This document shows, piece by piece, positions 40,872-50,014 of a DNA stretch of 64,000 bases. Position 1 is the first letter of the stretch. Every line of letters begins with the position of its first letter. Below the pieces are notes generated by a model. It saw only the letters and a program-made list of their open reading frames with translations, did not search any database and was not told where the DNA came from. The position numbers and the translations under genes are program-made. The stretch is from a bacterium. GTDB taxonomy: Bacteria; Patescibacteriota; Microgenomatia; UBA1406; GWC2-37-13. The stretch is from NCBI GenBank assembly GCA_029573715.1, contig JAKQDR010000105.1, positions 1 through 64,000 of the forward strand, given 5' to 3'.

Positions 40872-41996
40872 ATGATACGGTACCTCCGTACCACGTTTCC
40901 TATGCGTGTATTTATTTCACCGCTCAAAAAATCTGTTGTCGTCTGTGCCGTATTTATTTTGCTTTCTATTGCTTCACAAAAAACGGTGTGGGCAAAGGAT
41001 GATTTCCACTCAGTCACAGTCAAAGAGATTGTGAACACCGAGCAAGTTCGGGTAGAAACAAATAATCTTCAGGGCCCTAAGGAAGAGTTCGTAGTTAATA
41101 CACTTGCTGAAAAATATATTTCAAGTCCCACATATGCGGTGGGCGATAGGCTTATTGTGTCAGTTACCACCGTCGGCGGTGAGCGCATCGCTTCAATCAT
41201 AGAGCGCGACAGAACTGTGCCATATATCATTCTTGCACTTCTTTTTGTGGTGGTGGTGATTGCGATTGGCAGATTACAAGGGGCATTAGCCATTGTGGCA
41301 ATGGGAGTATCTTTTGCACTGCTCACCACCGTCACCATACCTCAAGTCATTGAAGGTTCTGACCCGATTGTGATTTCCATTCTCACCGCGCTTATCATCG
41401 TCCCATTAATGTTTTATGTGAGTCATGGGTTTAATCAGAAAACGACTCTTGCGGTGATTACTACTATGATTGCACTTGTGGCAACTGGTTTGCTTTCCGC
41501 ACTATTCACCTCACTTACCTACATTTCCGGATATGCTTCCGAGGAAGCGGCTGCAGTCACCTTTCGATTTGGGGAGACACTCAAACTTTCAAACCTCATT
41601 ATTGCAGGCATGATAATTAGCGCTATGGGTGTTCTTGATGATGTGACGGTATCTCAAATTGGTATTGTACAGTCGTTAAGTAAGGCAAAACCTGATATGC
41701 GCACGCCCCAACTATTTGTTGAAGCGATGAAACTGGGTCGAGATCATATTGCATCGCTTGTGAACACTTTGGTGCTTGTGTATGTGGGTGCTGCGCTCCC
41801 TATGTTTTTGCTAATATACAAAACAGATGTGCCGCTGTGGGTGGTGGTGCAGCGCGAGCTTATCGCAGAAGAAATAGTGCGCACACTTGTTTCAAGCATA
41901 GGCATAATTCTTGCGGTACCCATTGCAACCATGTTTGGCATTCGCTGGGGCAGAGCGAAAGTAGGATATTTACAGCGAGAAAAGCTATTCTCTTAA
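40872..41996 (+). CDS. YibE/F-like multi-pass membrane protein
   Basis: 374 residues, or 364 if the ATG at 40902 is used. A signal-like N-terminal helix ends near V-W-A-K, then comes an OB-like outer domain of about 75 residues and seven or eight helices. YibE/F family hallmarks are G-V-L-D-D-V-T-V-S-Q, H-I-A-S-L-V-N-T-L-V-L-V-Y-V-G-A-A-L-P and R-E-L-I-A-E-E-I-V-R-T-L-V-S-S-I-G. The family has no settled function but is related to transport. Two small perfect hairpins (TATCATA/TATGATA at 40861-40877, GGTAC/GTACC at 40879-40892) cover the start region, so translation may be controlled there, and the start choice is uncertain. Confidence 0.82.
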   Translation: MIRYLRTTFPMRVFISPLKKSVVVCAVFILLSIASQKTVWAKDDFHSVTVKEIVNTEQVRVETNNLQGPKEEFVVNTLAEKYISSPTYAVGDRLIVSVTTVGGERIASIIERDRTVPYIILALLFVVVVIAIGRLQGALAIVAMGVSFALLTTVTIPQVIEGSDPIVISILTALIIVPLMFYVSHGFNQKTTLAVITTMIALVATGLLSALFTSLTYISGYASEEAAAVTFRFGETLKLSNLIIAGMIISAMGVLDDVTVSQIGIVQSLSKAKPDMRTPQLFVEAMKLGRDHIASLVNTLVLVYVGAALPMFLLIYKTDVPLWVVVQRELIAEEIVRTLVSSIGIILAVPIATMFGIRWGRAKVGYLQREKLFS

Positions 41997-42000
41997 TAAG

Positions 42001-42588
42001 TTACCATCGAAATTTCTCCCTATCACATGTTCCCCATAAGCCCTTTTTGTTTTGAATCGCCTCTTGCTGTAATGCCGCAATCTTTTGTTTGTATGTTTGA
42101 TTAGGTTCAAGCGCATATGCTCTGGCAAACCCCTCTCCCACCATATATGCATTCACAGAAAGATATCTTGTTGGATTACCCCTGTCGGGAACAAACACAA
42201 AGCGCAGTCGTCGATTGTAATGGTCGACGTCTTTTTGGTCTTTAAAAAGATAAACATATGTATTAGCTAGGAGTTGTTTTAATCGAAGGCTCGCGTCTTT
42301 CCCAAAACATTCTTCTTTGATGAAGATTTCGGGATGTGCAAGCTCGGGTGTATCAATGCCCATGAGGCGCACATCGTACGATTCATCAATGGTAAGCGTG
42401 TCGCCATCAGATATGTTGGTGACCAAACCATATTCAGTAAATCTCGATGGATTAAGCATCTCATAGTACTTGTCATCTATTGTGCTTGGTGGGTTAAGCC
42501 ATGTAAGTGTTGGCGATCGAATGATGTACACAATTATGATAAGCGACCACATGATAAGAATGGGAGTGCGTATTTCGTGCAGGAATGA
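42001..42588 (-). CDS. Membrane-anchored thermonuclease (SNase-like)
   Basis: 195 residues from the ATG at 42588; a TATAAT box (minus, 42603-42598) is 9 nt upstream. One N-terminal membrane helix (about 8-27) and an SNase domain (about 55-190) with V-T-N-I-S-D-G-D-T-L-T-I (Ca-binding Asp), V-R-L-M-G-I-D-T-P-E (catalytic Arg and Asp), and the Y-N-R-R-L-R-F-V-F-V segment corresponding to the second half of the active site, where the catalytic Glu-Arg region is only loosely matched. Outside-facing nucleases of this kind may degrade environmental DNA or RNA for nucleotide uptake, which is plausible for an organism of reduced metabolism. Confidence 0.87.
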   Translation of the reverse strand, partial: SFLHEIRTPILIMWSLIIIVYIIRSPTLTWLNPPSTIDDKYYEMLNPSRFTEYGLVTNISDGDTLTIDESYDVRLMGIDTPELAHPEIFIKEECFGKDASLRLKQLLANTYVYLFKDQKDVDHYNRRLRFVFVPDRGNPTRYLSVNAYMVGEGFARAYALEPNQTYKQKIAALQQEAIQNKKGLWGTCDREKFRW

Positions 42589-42698
42589 CATGAGTAGATT
42601 ATAGCTTCTTGTAGTGTTACAATAGCGCAAAATCAATGTAGGAACGAGATATGGTGGGTGGTAGGAGAATAAGATATGACGTTTGAGTAGTTACATTT

Positions 42699-42771
42699 CG
42701 GGACGTAGTTCAGATGGTAGAACGTACGCTTTGGGAGCGTAAGGTCGTGAGTTCAAGTCTCACCGTCCCGA
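42699..42771 (+). tRNA. tRNA-Pro (anticodon TGG)
   Basis: Acceptor CGGGACG/CGTCCCG, D-arm GTTC/GAAC, anticodon stem TACGC/GCGTA with loop TTTGGGA (anticodon TGG), T-stem GTGAG/CTCAC around TTCAAGT. CCA is not encoded, unlike the CAT-anticodon tRNA at 3075, so a CCA-adding enzyme is needed. Confidence 0.95.
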
Positions 42772-42808
42772 CTTAATAAAATTTATCAGATTGATTTATA
42801 CTCTCCGC

Positions 42809-44185
42809 ATGAGTATTGCCCCCATTCACCCTCAGAGAGTTCGCCAACTTGGTCAAAAAACAACTAAGAAAAATGGCCCGATCATCTACTGGATGAGCCG
42901 CGATCAGCGCGTGCATGATAATTGGGCCCTTACACATGCACAATATTTGGCGTACACTCAGCGCAAACCGATGGTGGTACTGTTTGTATTAAGCCCTTCG
43001 TTTTTAGGTGCGTCTTCTCGCTCATATGATTTTATGCTTCAAGGGTTGCGTCAGGTAGAGAAAGATCTGGCTCACTTGCAAATACCTTTTTTTATTCTGG
43101 TAGGTAACCCTCCCCAAACGATTGCAAAATCGGTAAAGGAGTGGAATGCATCAGTTGTGGTGACAGATTTTTCTCCATTGCGCATTAAACGCCAGTGGGA
43201 AAGTGAGCTCATTTCAAAAATAAATGTGCCACTGCATGTGGTGGATGCGCATAACGTGGTGCCCTGTTGGTATGCATCAGATAAGCGTGAATATGGTGCA
43301 TACACCATACGCCCAAAAATCCATAGACTGCTCAAAGAGTTTGAGGGAATCCCTCCCACGCCTCATAAACAACTAAACACATGGCAGATGAGTGTGCTAA
43401 AAATCGATTGGGAAGGTTTGAACAAGAGTTTGTCTATTGATAGTAGTATTTCTGCGGTTACTTGGGTCGCTCCCGGATCTGTGAATGCAGGCAAAAAGCT
43501 CAGCCATTTCATCAATTTGAAACTTGAAACATATGCGCAAACTCGAAACGATCCAACGATGGACGGACAGTCTGATCTTTCGCCATATCTTCATTTTGGT
43601 CATATCTATGCATCTCGGGTGATGCAAGAGGTAGTGGCTTCATCTGCAAATATCGAATCAAAAAAAGCTTTTCTTGAAGAGCTTGTTGTTCGTCGAGAGC
43701 TTTCGGACAACTTTTGCTGGTACACCCCCCATTATGATGATCCGCTGGGGTTCCCGGCTTGGGCAAAAGTATCACATGAAAAGCATAGTCATGATAGTCG
43801 CTCATACGTATACACTTTGGAGCAATGTGAACAAGCTCAAACACATGATCCACTTTGGAATGCAGCTCACAATCAAATGGTGCGCACCGGCAAGATGCAT
43901 GGATATATGCGTATGTATTGGGCTAAGAAAATACTGGAATGGACACCTGCAGTAGATGAGGCGATGCGTATCGCTATATATCTAAATGATCGTTTCGAGC
44001 TAGACGGTCGAGATCCAAACGGCTATGCGGGCATTGCATGGTGTTTGGGTGGAGTCCACGATAGGCCATGGTTTACTCGGCCCATATTCGGAAAAATACG
44101 TTTTATGAGTGCGAGCGGAGCACAAAAAAAGTTTGATGTCGATGTATACATCAAACAACATTCTCCTTCTCGTTTATTCTCGTGA
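42809..44185 (+). CDS. Deoxyribodipyrimidine photolyase, class II
   Basis: 458 residues from the ATG at 42809. N-terminal Rossmann domain (to about 155) and FAD-binding helical domain with class II signatures: L-S-P-Y-L-H-F-G-H-I, E-E-L-V-V-R-R-E-L-S-D-N-F-C, M-R-M-Y-W-A-K-K-I-L-E-W, and D-G-R-D-P-N-G-Y-A-G. The WAKKILEW and RDPNGY blocks are specific for class II rather than class I/III enzymes. It uses blue light to split cyclobutane pyrimidine dimers. Its presence, with SOD and ferritin, suggests exposure to light and oxygen. The 3' end overlaps the convergent ferritin gene by 12 nt. Confidence 0.95.
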   Translation: MSIAPIHPQRVRQLGQKTTKKNGPIIYWMSRDQRVHDNWALTHAQYLAYTQRKPMVVLFVLSPSFLGASSRSYDFMLQGLRQVEKDLAHLQIPFFILVGNPPQTIAKSVKEWNASVVVTDFSPLRIKRQWESELISKINVPLHVVDAHNVVPCWYASDKREYGAYTIRPKIHRLLKEFEGIPPTPHKQLNTWQMSVLKIDWEGLNKSLSIDSSISAVTWVAPGSVNAGKKLSHFINLKLETYAQTRNDPTMDGQSDLSPYLHFGHIYASRVMQEVVASSANIESKKAFLEELVVRRELSDNFCWYTPHYDDPLGFPAWAKVSHEKHSHDSRSYVYTLEQCEQAQTHDPLWNAAHNQMVRTGKMHGYMRMYWAKKILEWTPAVDEAMRIAIYLNDRFELDGRDPNGYAGIAWCLGGVHDRPWFTRPIFGKIRFMSASGAQKKFDVDVYIKQHSPSRLFS

Positions 44186-44662
44186 CCCGAGTTCCTTATC
44201 GAGGATAAGGAGTGCTGGATCGTGATTTTTCGTGAGTGTCACTCTGTCGATAAGCTCTGTCATAAGCGCTTCTTCCTCAACCTGTTCTTCAATAAACCAA
44301 TGTAAAAATACCTCGGTTGCATAATCTCCATGTTTGCGTGCAAGCTCAAAGATGCTATTGATGTTTGCAGTATTTTGCTGTTCGGCGGCCAATCCCCCTT
44401 CAGCAATATCAAGTGGTGTTTTCCAAACTGATTGAGCAACAGGAATATCGGTAAGAGCTACGGAGCCGCCTCGCTCCAAAACAAAATGATAAAACTTCAT
44501 GGCATGCTCATGCTCTTCGTCAGCTTGTTTTTTAAACCACTTGGCAAACCCTTTGAGGCTTTTCGCTTCAAGCCACGCTGCCATGCTCAAATATGTCATT
44601 TGAGCTGAGAGTTCGACAATGATTTGTTTATTTATCGCATGTGCGATTGATGTGTGTAGCAT
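44174..44662 (-). CDS. Ferritin (non-haem)
   Basis: 162 residues from the ATG at 44662. A four-helix ferritin with diiron-site residues Glu17 (I-V-E-L-S-A-Q), Glu50 and His53 (A-D-E-E-H-E-H-A), and later E-E-Q-V-E-E-E. The Y-L-S-M-A-A-W-L motif is typical of bacterial FtnA rather than Dps or bacterioferritin; there is no haem Met pattern. It oxidises and stores iron as a 24-mer, limiting Fenton damage. The convergent overlap with the photolyase gene makes mutual antisense effects possible. Confidence 0.93.
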   Translation of the reverse strand: MLHTSIAHAINKQIIVELSAQMTYLSMAAWLEAKSLKGFAKWFKKQADEEHEHAMKFYHFVLERGGSVALTDIPVAQSVWKTPLDIAEGGLAAEQQNTANINSIFELARKHGDYATEVFLHWFIEEQVEEEALMTELIDRVTLTKNHDPALLILDKELGSRE

Positions 44663-44733
44663 ATACCCACAGTATAGCACAGGTGATTTGTGTTGTTATA
44701 ATGCTGAGTTTGTGCCAAGCTTTATATAGCACT

Positions 44734-45840
44734 ATGATTCCATTGTATCCACACAATATCGTTCCATATCTTTCATGGAGCAAACATCGCAACATTCGCA
44801 CTGATATCGATTCGATAGATTATTTGTCATGGGAAGATGGTCTGTGGGCTCTTTTAGAGGTGCACCGTATACCAAGTGGATCGGTTGCGCTTGCGCCAAG
44901 TTTTTGGTGTATCGATGTAATGAATAATATGCGAGCGCATGGGCTGCAGGTGGAGGTTTATCCAGTTGATACATCTTTCCAGACTGATACGCAGACTCTC
45001 CAGGCCCATATATCCAAACATAATCCAATAATTCTTGTGGTATTTCATGCAGTAGGCATCCGAAACACGTTATTAGATCAAGACACATTTTGGCAAACCC
45101 TTACGACGAGAGATTGCATTGTGATAGAAGATTGTGCTCATCAGATTGTGGACGTTAACACCCTTCACTTGCGCCACCCTCACCACTTTGTTCTTGATAG
45201 TTGGCGCAAAGTGCTGCCGCTTCAGGGCTCGAGGTTATATGGTAATCTACAAAATATTCACATGATTAAGATGAGTGTTCGCCAGGTGTGGAGTTGGGAT
45301 GTTATTTACATTATCTGGTATTGGCTTCTTATGCATGTATGTCTGTATGCTCAATCTATTCCATTACCGAAAATATCTTCGTTATGTGGTGAATGGGCAG
45401 AGAAGTGCATGCTCAAAGGATATGACAGAATCGGAGATTCTATGAGGCCACTGCAGACACTCAAGCTATTTAGTTGGCTTCGGTCTTACGTGGATAGGGA
45501 TACCATTGCACAAGTGAAAGCCACACAAGTCGTGCTGTATGACAATCTAATAGGCGATATAATTCAAAATGATAATCGACTCTTTTCTGTAAAGCGCAAC
45601 TCGCATGATGGTTTTCATATGTGTGCGTATCCCGTTGGTTTGCGGATGCCGGAAGCACCACAAATTATCACTTCTTTGCGTGCACATGGCCTTCTCGTTC
45701 GAGCAGAGCTTGACGGATGTGAGTGGGCTCAAGACAAGAGTGTAATTTACTTACCACTTGGCATGCATATTCAGCATCATGATATTCATGCCATATGTAA
45801 GGTCTTTCGAACTTGTGTGGGCTCCTCTGCTCTGGGATAA
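44734..45840 (+). CDS. DegT/DnrJ/EryC1-like PLP-fold protein
   Basis: About 368 residues from the ATG at 44734; TATAAT at 44697-44702 gives a leader of about 25 nt, and a start at 44701 is possible. The N-terminal W-S-K-H-R-N-I and the P-S-F-W-C-I-D-V-M-N-N-M-R-A-H-G-L-Q-V segment match the cofactor-binding half of sugar aminotransferases of the DegT family, and I-V-I-E-D-C-A-H-Q is the Asp site for the PLP ring. The expected Schiff-base Lys lies in D-S-W-R-K-V-L-P-L-Q-G. Identity is low and two large inserts are present, so activity on a sugar or other ketone is uncertain. Confidence 0.6.
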   Translation: MIPLYPHNIVPYLSWSKHRNIRTDIDSIDYLSWEDGLWALLEVHRIPSGSVALAPSFWCIDVMNNMRAHGLQVEVYPVDTSFQTDTQTLQAHISKHNPIILVVFHAVGIRNTLLDQDTFWQTLTTRDCIVIEDCAHQIVDVNTLHLRHPHHFVLDSWRKVLPLQGSRLYGNLQNIHMIKMSVRQVWSWDVIYIIWYWLLMHVCLYAQSIPLPKISSLCGEWAEKCMLKGYDRIGDSMRPLQTLKLFSWLRSYVDRDTIAQVKATQVVLYDNLIGDIIQNDNRLFSVKRNSHDGFHMCAYPVGLRMPEAPQIITSLRAHGLLVRAELDGCEWAQDKSVIYLPLGMHIQHHDIHAICKVFRTCVGSSALG

Positions 45841-45855
45841 TCTTATAAGCGCAGT

Positions 45856-46920
45856 ATGAAACATACTTTCAAAAAACTGACACACGTGATGCTTGTGTAT
45901 TTTTTGTTTTTGTTGCCTGTGATATTGTGGAGCATATACAACAAATATGTTGTGCTCATTCCGTTTTCCGTGGGCCAATCTCTTTGGCCAACTGCTTCTG
46001 CGCTTTTTTCATTGTTTGAAGGGGTGGACCCTCTGGTGTTTTTGTTTTTCATGGAAACCATACCCATCGCACTACTGCTTGTCATTACGTATCTGGTAAT
46101 AATTCGTTTGATAGTGATTCGAAAGTCGCAGATACACAGTGCTCTTGTTTTTGCACTTCTCACTCTGGCGCTTATCGGGTTTGTACCACCCCTGACATCA
46201 GGCTATTCCCAGTTCATGGATGCAAATTTTCAACAGATCGAACGATTTCGCTCACGGTTTTCAATCGTCAGGGGCACTGAGATGCTGAGGTGCTCATTAG
46301 TTTCAACTGATAAAAGTATGGATTGGTCATATCCATCGGCGAATGCCACCGATGTTTCGACATACAGCCCAATAGTAATACGTTTTAATAAACGTGTGGA
46401 GAGGGTAGATTCTTGTAGTGTTTTCGATGGCACGGGCGCGCATGCAGGTTCGAAGCATCAAATGCTTGGAAGCGATAGGAATGGTAATTATGTAGTGCTT
46501 CCACCAGGCGCTTTGGGCATAGACGAATTTCAATATTTACAAAAAATCAGCCTGAGTGATATGGATAGTTTCATCAGTAATGGCGCGTGGGCGAGTGACA
46601 CGCAGCATACGGTGCAATGTGTATTGCATATCAATGGATGCAACAAACAGGCGAATTTTTCTTTTAAGACAGGCAACGATAGTATGGTGAAAACCCCCAC
46701 CATCCGTCGTGACATTCCCACATTTAAGCTTGACCCTCAGGTGATTGCGCCTCCAAGAAACGAAAATACTTACGAAATCATGTACCCGACGCCTGGCATA
46801 TATCCAGGCGCTGTGCGTCTTCAACTTACACCGCCTTCCGATTTTCCTGTATACCATATACAACCCTCTGATGGTAAAACAGAAGGATTGGATGTTGAAA
46901 TGCAAGAAAATACTCCGTAA
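45856..46920 (+). CDS. Membrane protein with Ig-like outer domain, unknown
   Basis: 354 residues. Three hydrophobic helices (about 10-32, 62-85, 93-113) are followed by about 235 residues outside. The segment T-Y-S-P-I-V-I-R-F-N-K-R-V resembles the start of bacterial Ig-like (Big_5-type) domains, and four Cys are spaced for disulfides. The C-terminal part is Pro-rich. It starts 16 nt after the DegT-like gene and may be co-transcribed. No family is recognised with confidence. Confidence 0.5.
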   Translation: MKHTFKKLTHVMLVYFLFLLPVILWSIYNKYVVLIPFSVGQSLWPTASALFSLFEGVDPLVFLFFMETIPIALLLVITYLVIIRLIVIRKSQIHSALVFALLTLALIGFVPPLTSGYSQFMDANFQQIERFRSRFSIVRGTEMLRCSLVSTDKSMDWSYPSANATDVSTYSPIVIRFNKRVERVDSCSVFDGTGAHAGSKHQMLGSDRNGNYVVLPPGALGIDEFQYLQKISLSDMDSFISNGAWASDTQHTVQCVLHINGCNKQANFSFKTGNDSMVKTPTIRRDIPTFKLDPQVIAPPRNENTYEIMYPTPGIYPGAVRLQLTPPSDFPVYHIQPSDGKTEGLDVEMQENTP

Positions 46921-46994
46921 GTTATTCTGTTTTTCATGAGCGAATGTGCTCAAAATACAAACGGTAGGCTTAGCTTCGGTGATACAATGACGTC

Positions 46995-49994
46995 ATGAAA
47001 CACAAAAATGACCAATTTCATAAACAGTATCAGAAGCTCAACTCACAGCAGAAAGTAGCCGTAGATACGATTGAAGGGCCCGTCATGGTTATTGCAGGCC
47101 CTGGCACCGGCAAGACTCAAATCCTCACATTACGCATAGCGCACATTTTGCGTCAAACGCAGGTAAATCCAGGTAATATTTTGGCGCTGACTTTCACGCA
47201 AGCTGCGGCACTCAACATGCGCGAGCGACTACTCAATATTATTGGCAGTGATGCCTATCGAGTGAACATATTTACGTTTCATGCGTTTTGCGCATTTCTT
47301 ATCGAACAAAACCCTGATGATTTTTGGGATATTCTTGGTATGAAGCTTGCCGATGAAGTGCAAAAAGTGCAAATTCTCGAAGGCATATTTGACACCCATT
47401 CGTTTTCTCACATAAAACCATTTGGCAAACCACACCATTATGTGAAAGATGCTTTAGGTTCATTTAGCGAGCTGAAACGAGAAGGAGTGAGCCCCGAAGA
47501 ATTAAAAATTCTAATTGATCAGGAAAGATTGGTATTTGAGAGTACTCCCAACAAAGAAAGCAAAATATCAAAGGGAAAATTAAAAACAAAATTTCAAAAA
47601 AAGCTCAAAAACATTGAAAAAAACAATGAGATCCTGACAGCGTATTCTGCGTACCAACGTGCGTTGCGTGAAGTTGATTTGTATGACTATGATGATCTGA
47701 TTATGTCAGTGCTGGGGAAACTACAACGCGATGAAGACTTCAGACTTCGTCAGATGGAGCACTATCAATACATTCTGGTAGATGAACATCAAGACTCAAA
47801 CAACGCGCAAAATAAAATAATTCAATTACTCACCTCTTTTCACAAAAACCCCAACATATTTGTGGTTGGCGATGAGAAGCAAGCGATATTTCGATTTCAA
47901 GGTGCATCTGTTGAAAACTTTAGAAAGTTCACCAAATTGTATCCGGGTGCGAAGCTTATTACCCTCACCAATAACTACCGATCAACCCAAACCATACTTG
48001 ATAATGCCATAGAACTACTCGATGTACCCGAGCAAAAGCTAACCGCGCATGCTGGTCACACAGAAAAACCAATACGTGTCATTATAGCCGACACAATTGG
48101 TGAGGAATTACAGGCGGTTGCGAGCGAGATAAAAAAATTAATACAAGATGGGACGGCCCCGCACGAGCTGGCGGTCCTTGTGCGCAAACGAGCGCACATT
48201 GCTCCGATTGCACAGGCATCGGTCAAAGCAGACTTTCCGGTGTTAGTGATGCTAGAAGAAGATGTATTTAAGAGTGAAGTTGTACAGACACTGCTTACGA
48301 TGCTTGAAGCAGTGGAGTATTATGCACAAGAAGAATACCTTTTCCGAGCGTTGCACCTTAAACTGTGGGATGTAAACCCACTCGATTTATACACGCTCAC
48401 CCAATCGGTCAGTCGGCGACGCATTGAGCTCTCTCATGCGCTTGCAGATATGCAGCTGCTCCAAAAAATAGGCATCAATGACTCTGAAAAACTCCACACG
48501 TGGTTTGTGCGATTAGGGCAATGGTATCTTAAGTCAAAGGAAATTCCATGTGATGAATTTATTCATACGGTAGTTGAAGAGAGTGGTTTATTGAAGCATA
48601 TTTTGGCGTGCGAAAACCCGATTTTTGCTGTTGCGCCACTTCGTGAACTATATGACAATATCGCGCTTCTTGACACAGAGCATACATGGAAACTCACTGA
48701 TTTTTTCACGTATGTTGAAAAGATGCGAAAGCACAATATTTCACTCAAAATAAAAATTAAAACAGATAGTACTGGAAAGGTTCAACTTATGACGGCACAT
48801 GGAGCAAAAGGCCTTGAATTTGATCATGTGTTTATTCCCCATGTCCAAGACACCGTCTGGGGAGGAAGAAAAAAACCCAAACTTATCACGTTACCAGATG
48901 CTGTATATGAGGCAGAAGCAATAGAGGATCATGATCCGGATGAACGCAGACTCTTTTTTGTTGCACTTACGCGCGCACGCAAACAAGTTCATATCTCATA
49001 TGCTAAAACGCGCCCCGATGGCGCTCAAGCTCTGCCGAGTCCGTACCTTGAGGATATCAAGCCCGAACTTATGGCACGTAGCGATGTGCCATCAATGCAG
49101 TTAGCGCTTGCTCCATCTCTGTCATCACAAAAGATGCTGGTTGATTCATTTAACGAATTTGTACGCGCAACATTCAGTCAATATGGACTTTCGGTGAGCG
49201 CCCTCAACAACTATATCCAGTGTCCGTGGAAATATTTTTATGTGAACCTGGTTCGCGTGCCATCGGGGAAGGATAAGGTGCTAATGTTTGGTAATGCGGT
49301 ACACAATGCTCTCACCATTTTCTTCAGTCACTATAAGGAATCGGGTGAAAAATCCTGCGACTATTTGCTTTCAGCGTTTGAAAAATCCGCACAACGTGAG
49401 CAATTTACCAAGATGGAAATTAGCGATGCGCTCGTGCGAGGAAAACAAATTCTAATGGATTACTTCAAAACGTACGAAGATACGCTTAGTCGCAACATTC
49501 AAGTCAAAGTGCGTATTCCTGAAGTGCAACACACTCTGCAAGAGAATGCATTTTTGTCGTCGGTAAAGCTCACTGGTGAAATTGATATGGTGGAATACAT
49601 GGGCGGAAGTTTGCAAACTGTTTCGGTTATTGATTTCAAAACAGGCAAACCCAAAAGTAGAAACGACATCATGGGAAAAACGAAATATGGTGACGGAAAC
49701 TACTTTCGGCAATTGGTGTTTTACAAACTACTTCTGAAACATTTTCGTCCTACATGGAAAATGCAAAGTGGGGTGCTTGACTTTGTTCAATCAGATGAGA
49801 AGGGCAAGCATCATCGTGAGATGTTTGATATAACCGATGAAGATGTGCAGACACTTGAGAAGTCTATACAAACTGCGGTAACAGACATTTTATCTCTTGG
49901 GTTTTGGGAGCGTTTTTGTGACGATCCCGAATGCCAGTGGTGTCACCTTCGCAAATCTCTTGACACCAAAGAATTTGAAGGAGGCTTGTTTTAG
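46995..49994 (+). CDS. UvrD/PcrA-type helicase fused to a PD-(D/E)XK nuclease
   Basis: 999 residues. Helicase motifs: Walker A GPGTGKTQ (35-42), A-L-T-F-T-Q-A-A-A, V-D-E-H-Q-D (motif II, normally D-E-F-Q-D), G-D-E-K-Q-A-I-F-R-F-Q-G-A, and T-A-H-G-A-K-G-L-E-F in motif V. The last about 260 residues are a PDDEXK_1 domain (G-E-I-D-M and V-I-D-F-K-T-G-K) with Cys743 and Cys975, Cys980, Cys983 arranged like the iron-sulphur staple of AddB or Cas4. Together this resembles a single-chain AddA-like enzyme for processing double-strand ends. TACAAT lies 6 nt before the ATG. Confidence 0.92.
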   Translation: MKHKNDQFHKQYQKLNSQQKVAVDTIEGPVMVIAGPGTGKTQILTLRIAHILRQTQVNPGNILALTFTQAAALNMRERLLNIIGSDAYRVNIFTFHAFCAFLIEQNPDDFWDILGMKLADEVQKVQILEGIFDTHSFSHIKPFGKPHHYVKDALGSFSELKREGVSPEELKILIDQERLVFESTPNKESKISKGKLKTKFQKKLKNIEKNNEILTAYSAYQRALREVDLYDYDDLIMSVLGKLQRDEDFRLRQMEHYQYILVDEHQDSNNAQNKIIQLLTSFHKNPNIFVVGDEKQAIFRFQGASVENFRKFTKLYPGAKLITLTNNYRSTQTILDNAIELLDVPEQKLTAHAGHTEKPIRVIIADTIGEELQAVASEIKKLIQDGTAPHELAVLVRKRAHIAPIAQASVKADFPVLVMLEEDVFKSEVVQTLLTMLEAVEYYAQEEYLFRALHLKLWDVNPLDLYTLTQSVSRRRIELSHALADMQLLQKIGINDSEKLHTWFVRLGQWYLKSKEIPCDEFIHTVVEESGLLKHILACENPIFAVAPLRELYDNIALLDTEHTWKLTDFFTYVEKMRKHNISLKIKIKTDSTGKVQLMTAHGAKGLEFDHVFIPHVQDTVWGGRKKPKLITLPDAVYEAEAIEDHDPDERRLFFVALTRARKQVHISYAKTRPDGAQALPSPYLEDIKPELMARSDVPSMQLALAPSLSSQKMLVDSFNEFVRATFSQYGLSVSALNNYIQCPWKYFYVNLVRVPSGKDKVLMFGNAVHNALTIFFSHYKESGEKSCDYLLSAFEKSAQREQFTKMEISDALVRGKQILMDYFKTYEDTLSRNIQVKVRIPEVQHTLQENAFLSSVKLTGEIDMVEYMGGSLQTVSVIDFKTGKPKSRNDIMGKTKYGDGNYFRQLVFYKLLLKHFRPTWKMQSGVLDFVQSDEKGKHHREMFDITDEDVQTLEKSIQTAVTDILSLGFWERFCDDPECQWCHLRKSLDTKEFEGGLF

Positions 49995-50014
49995 CAACAG
50001 CATAACCACAGTAC

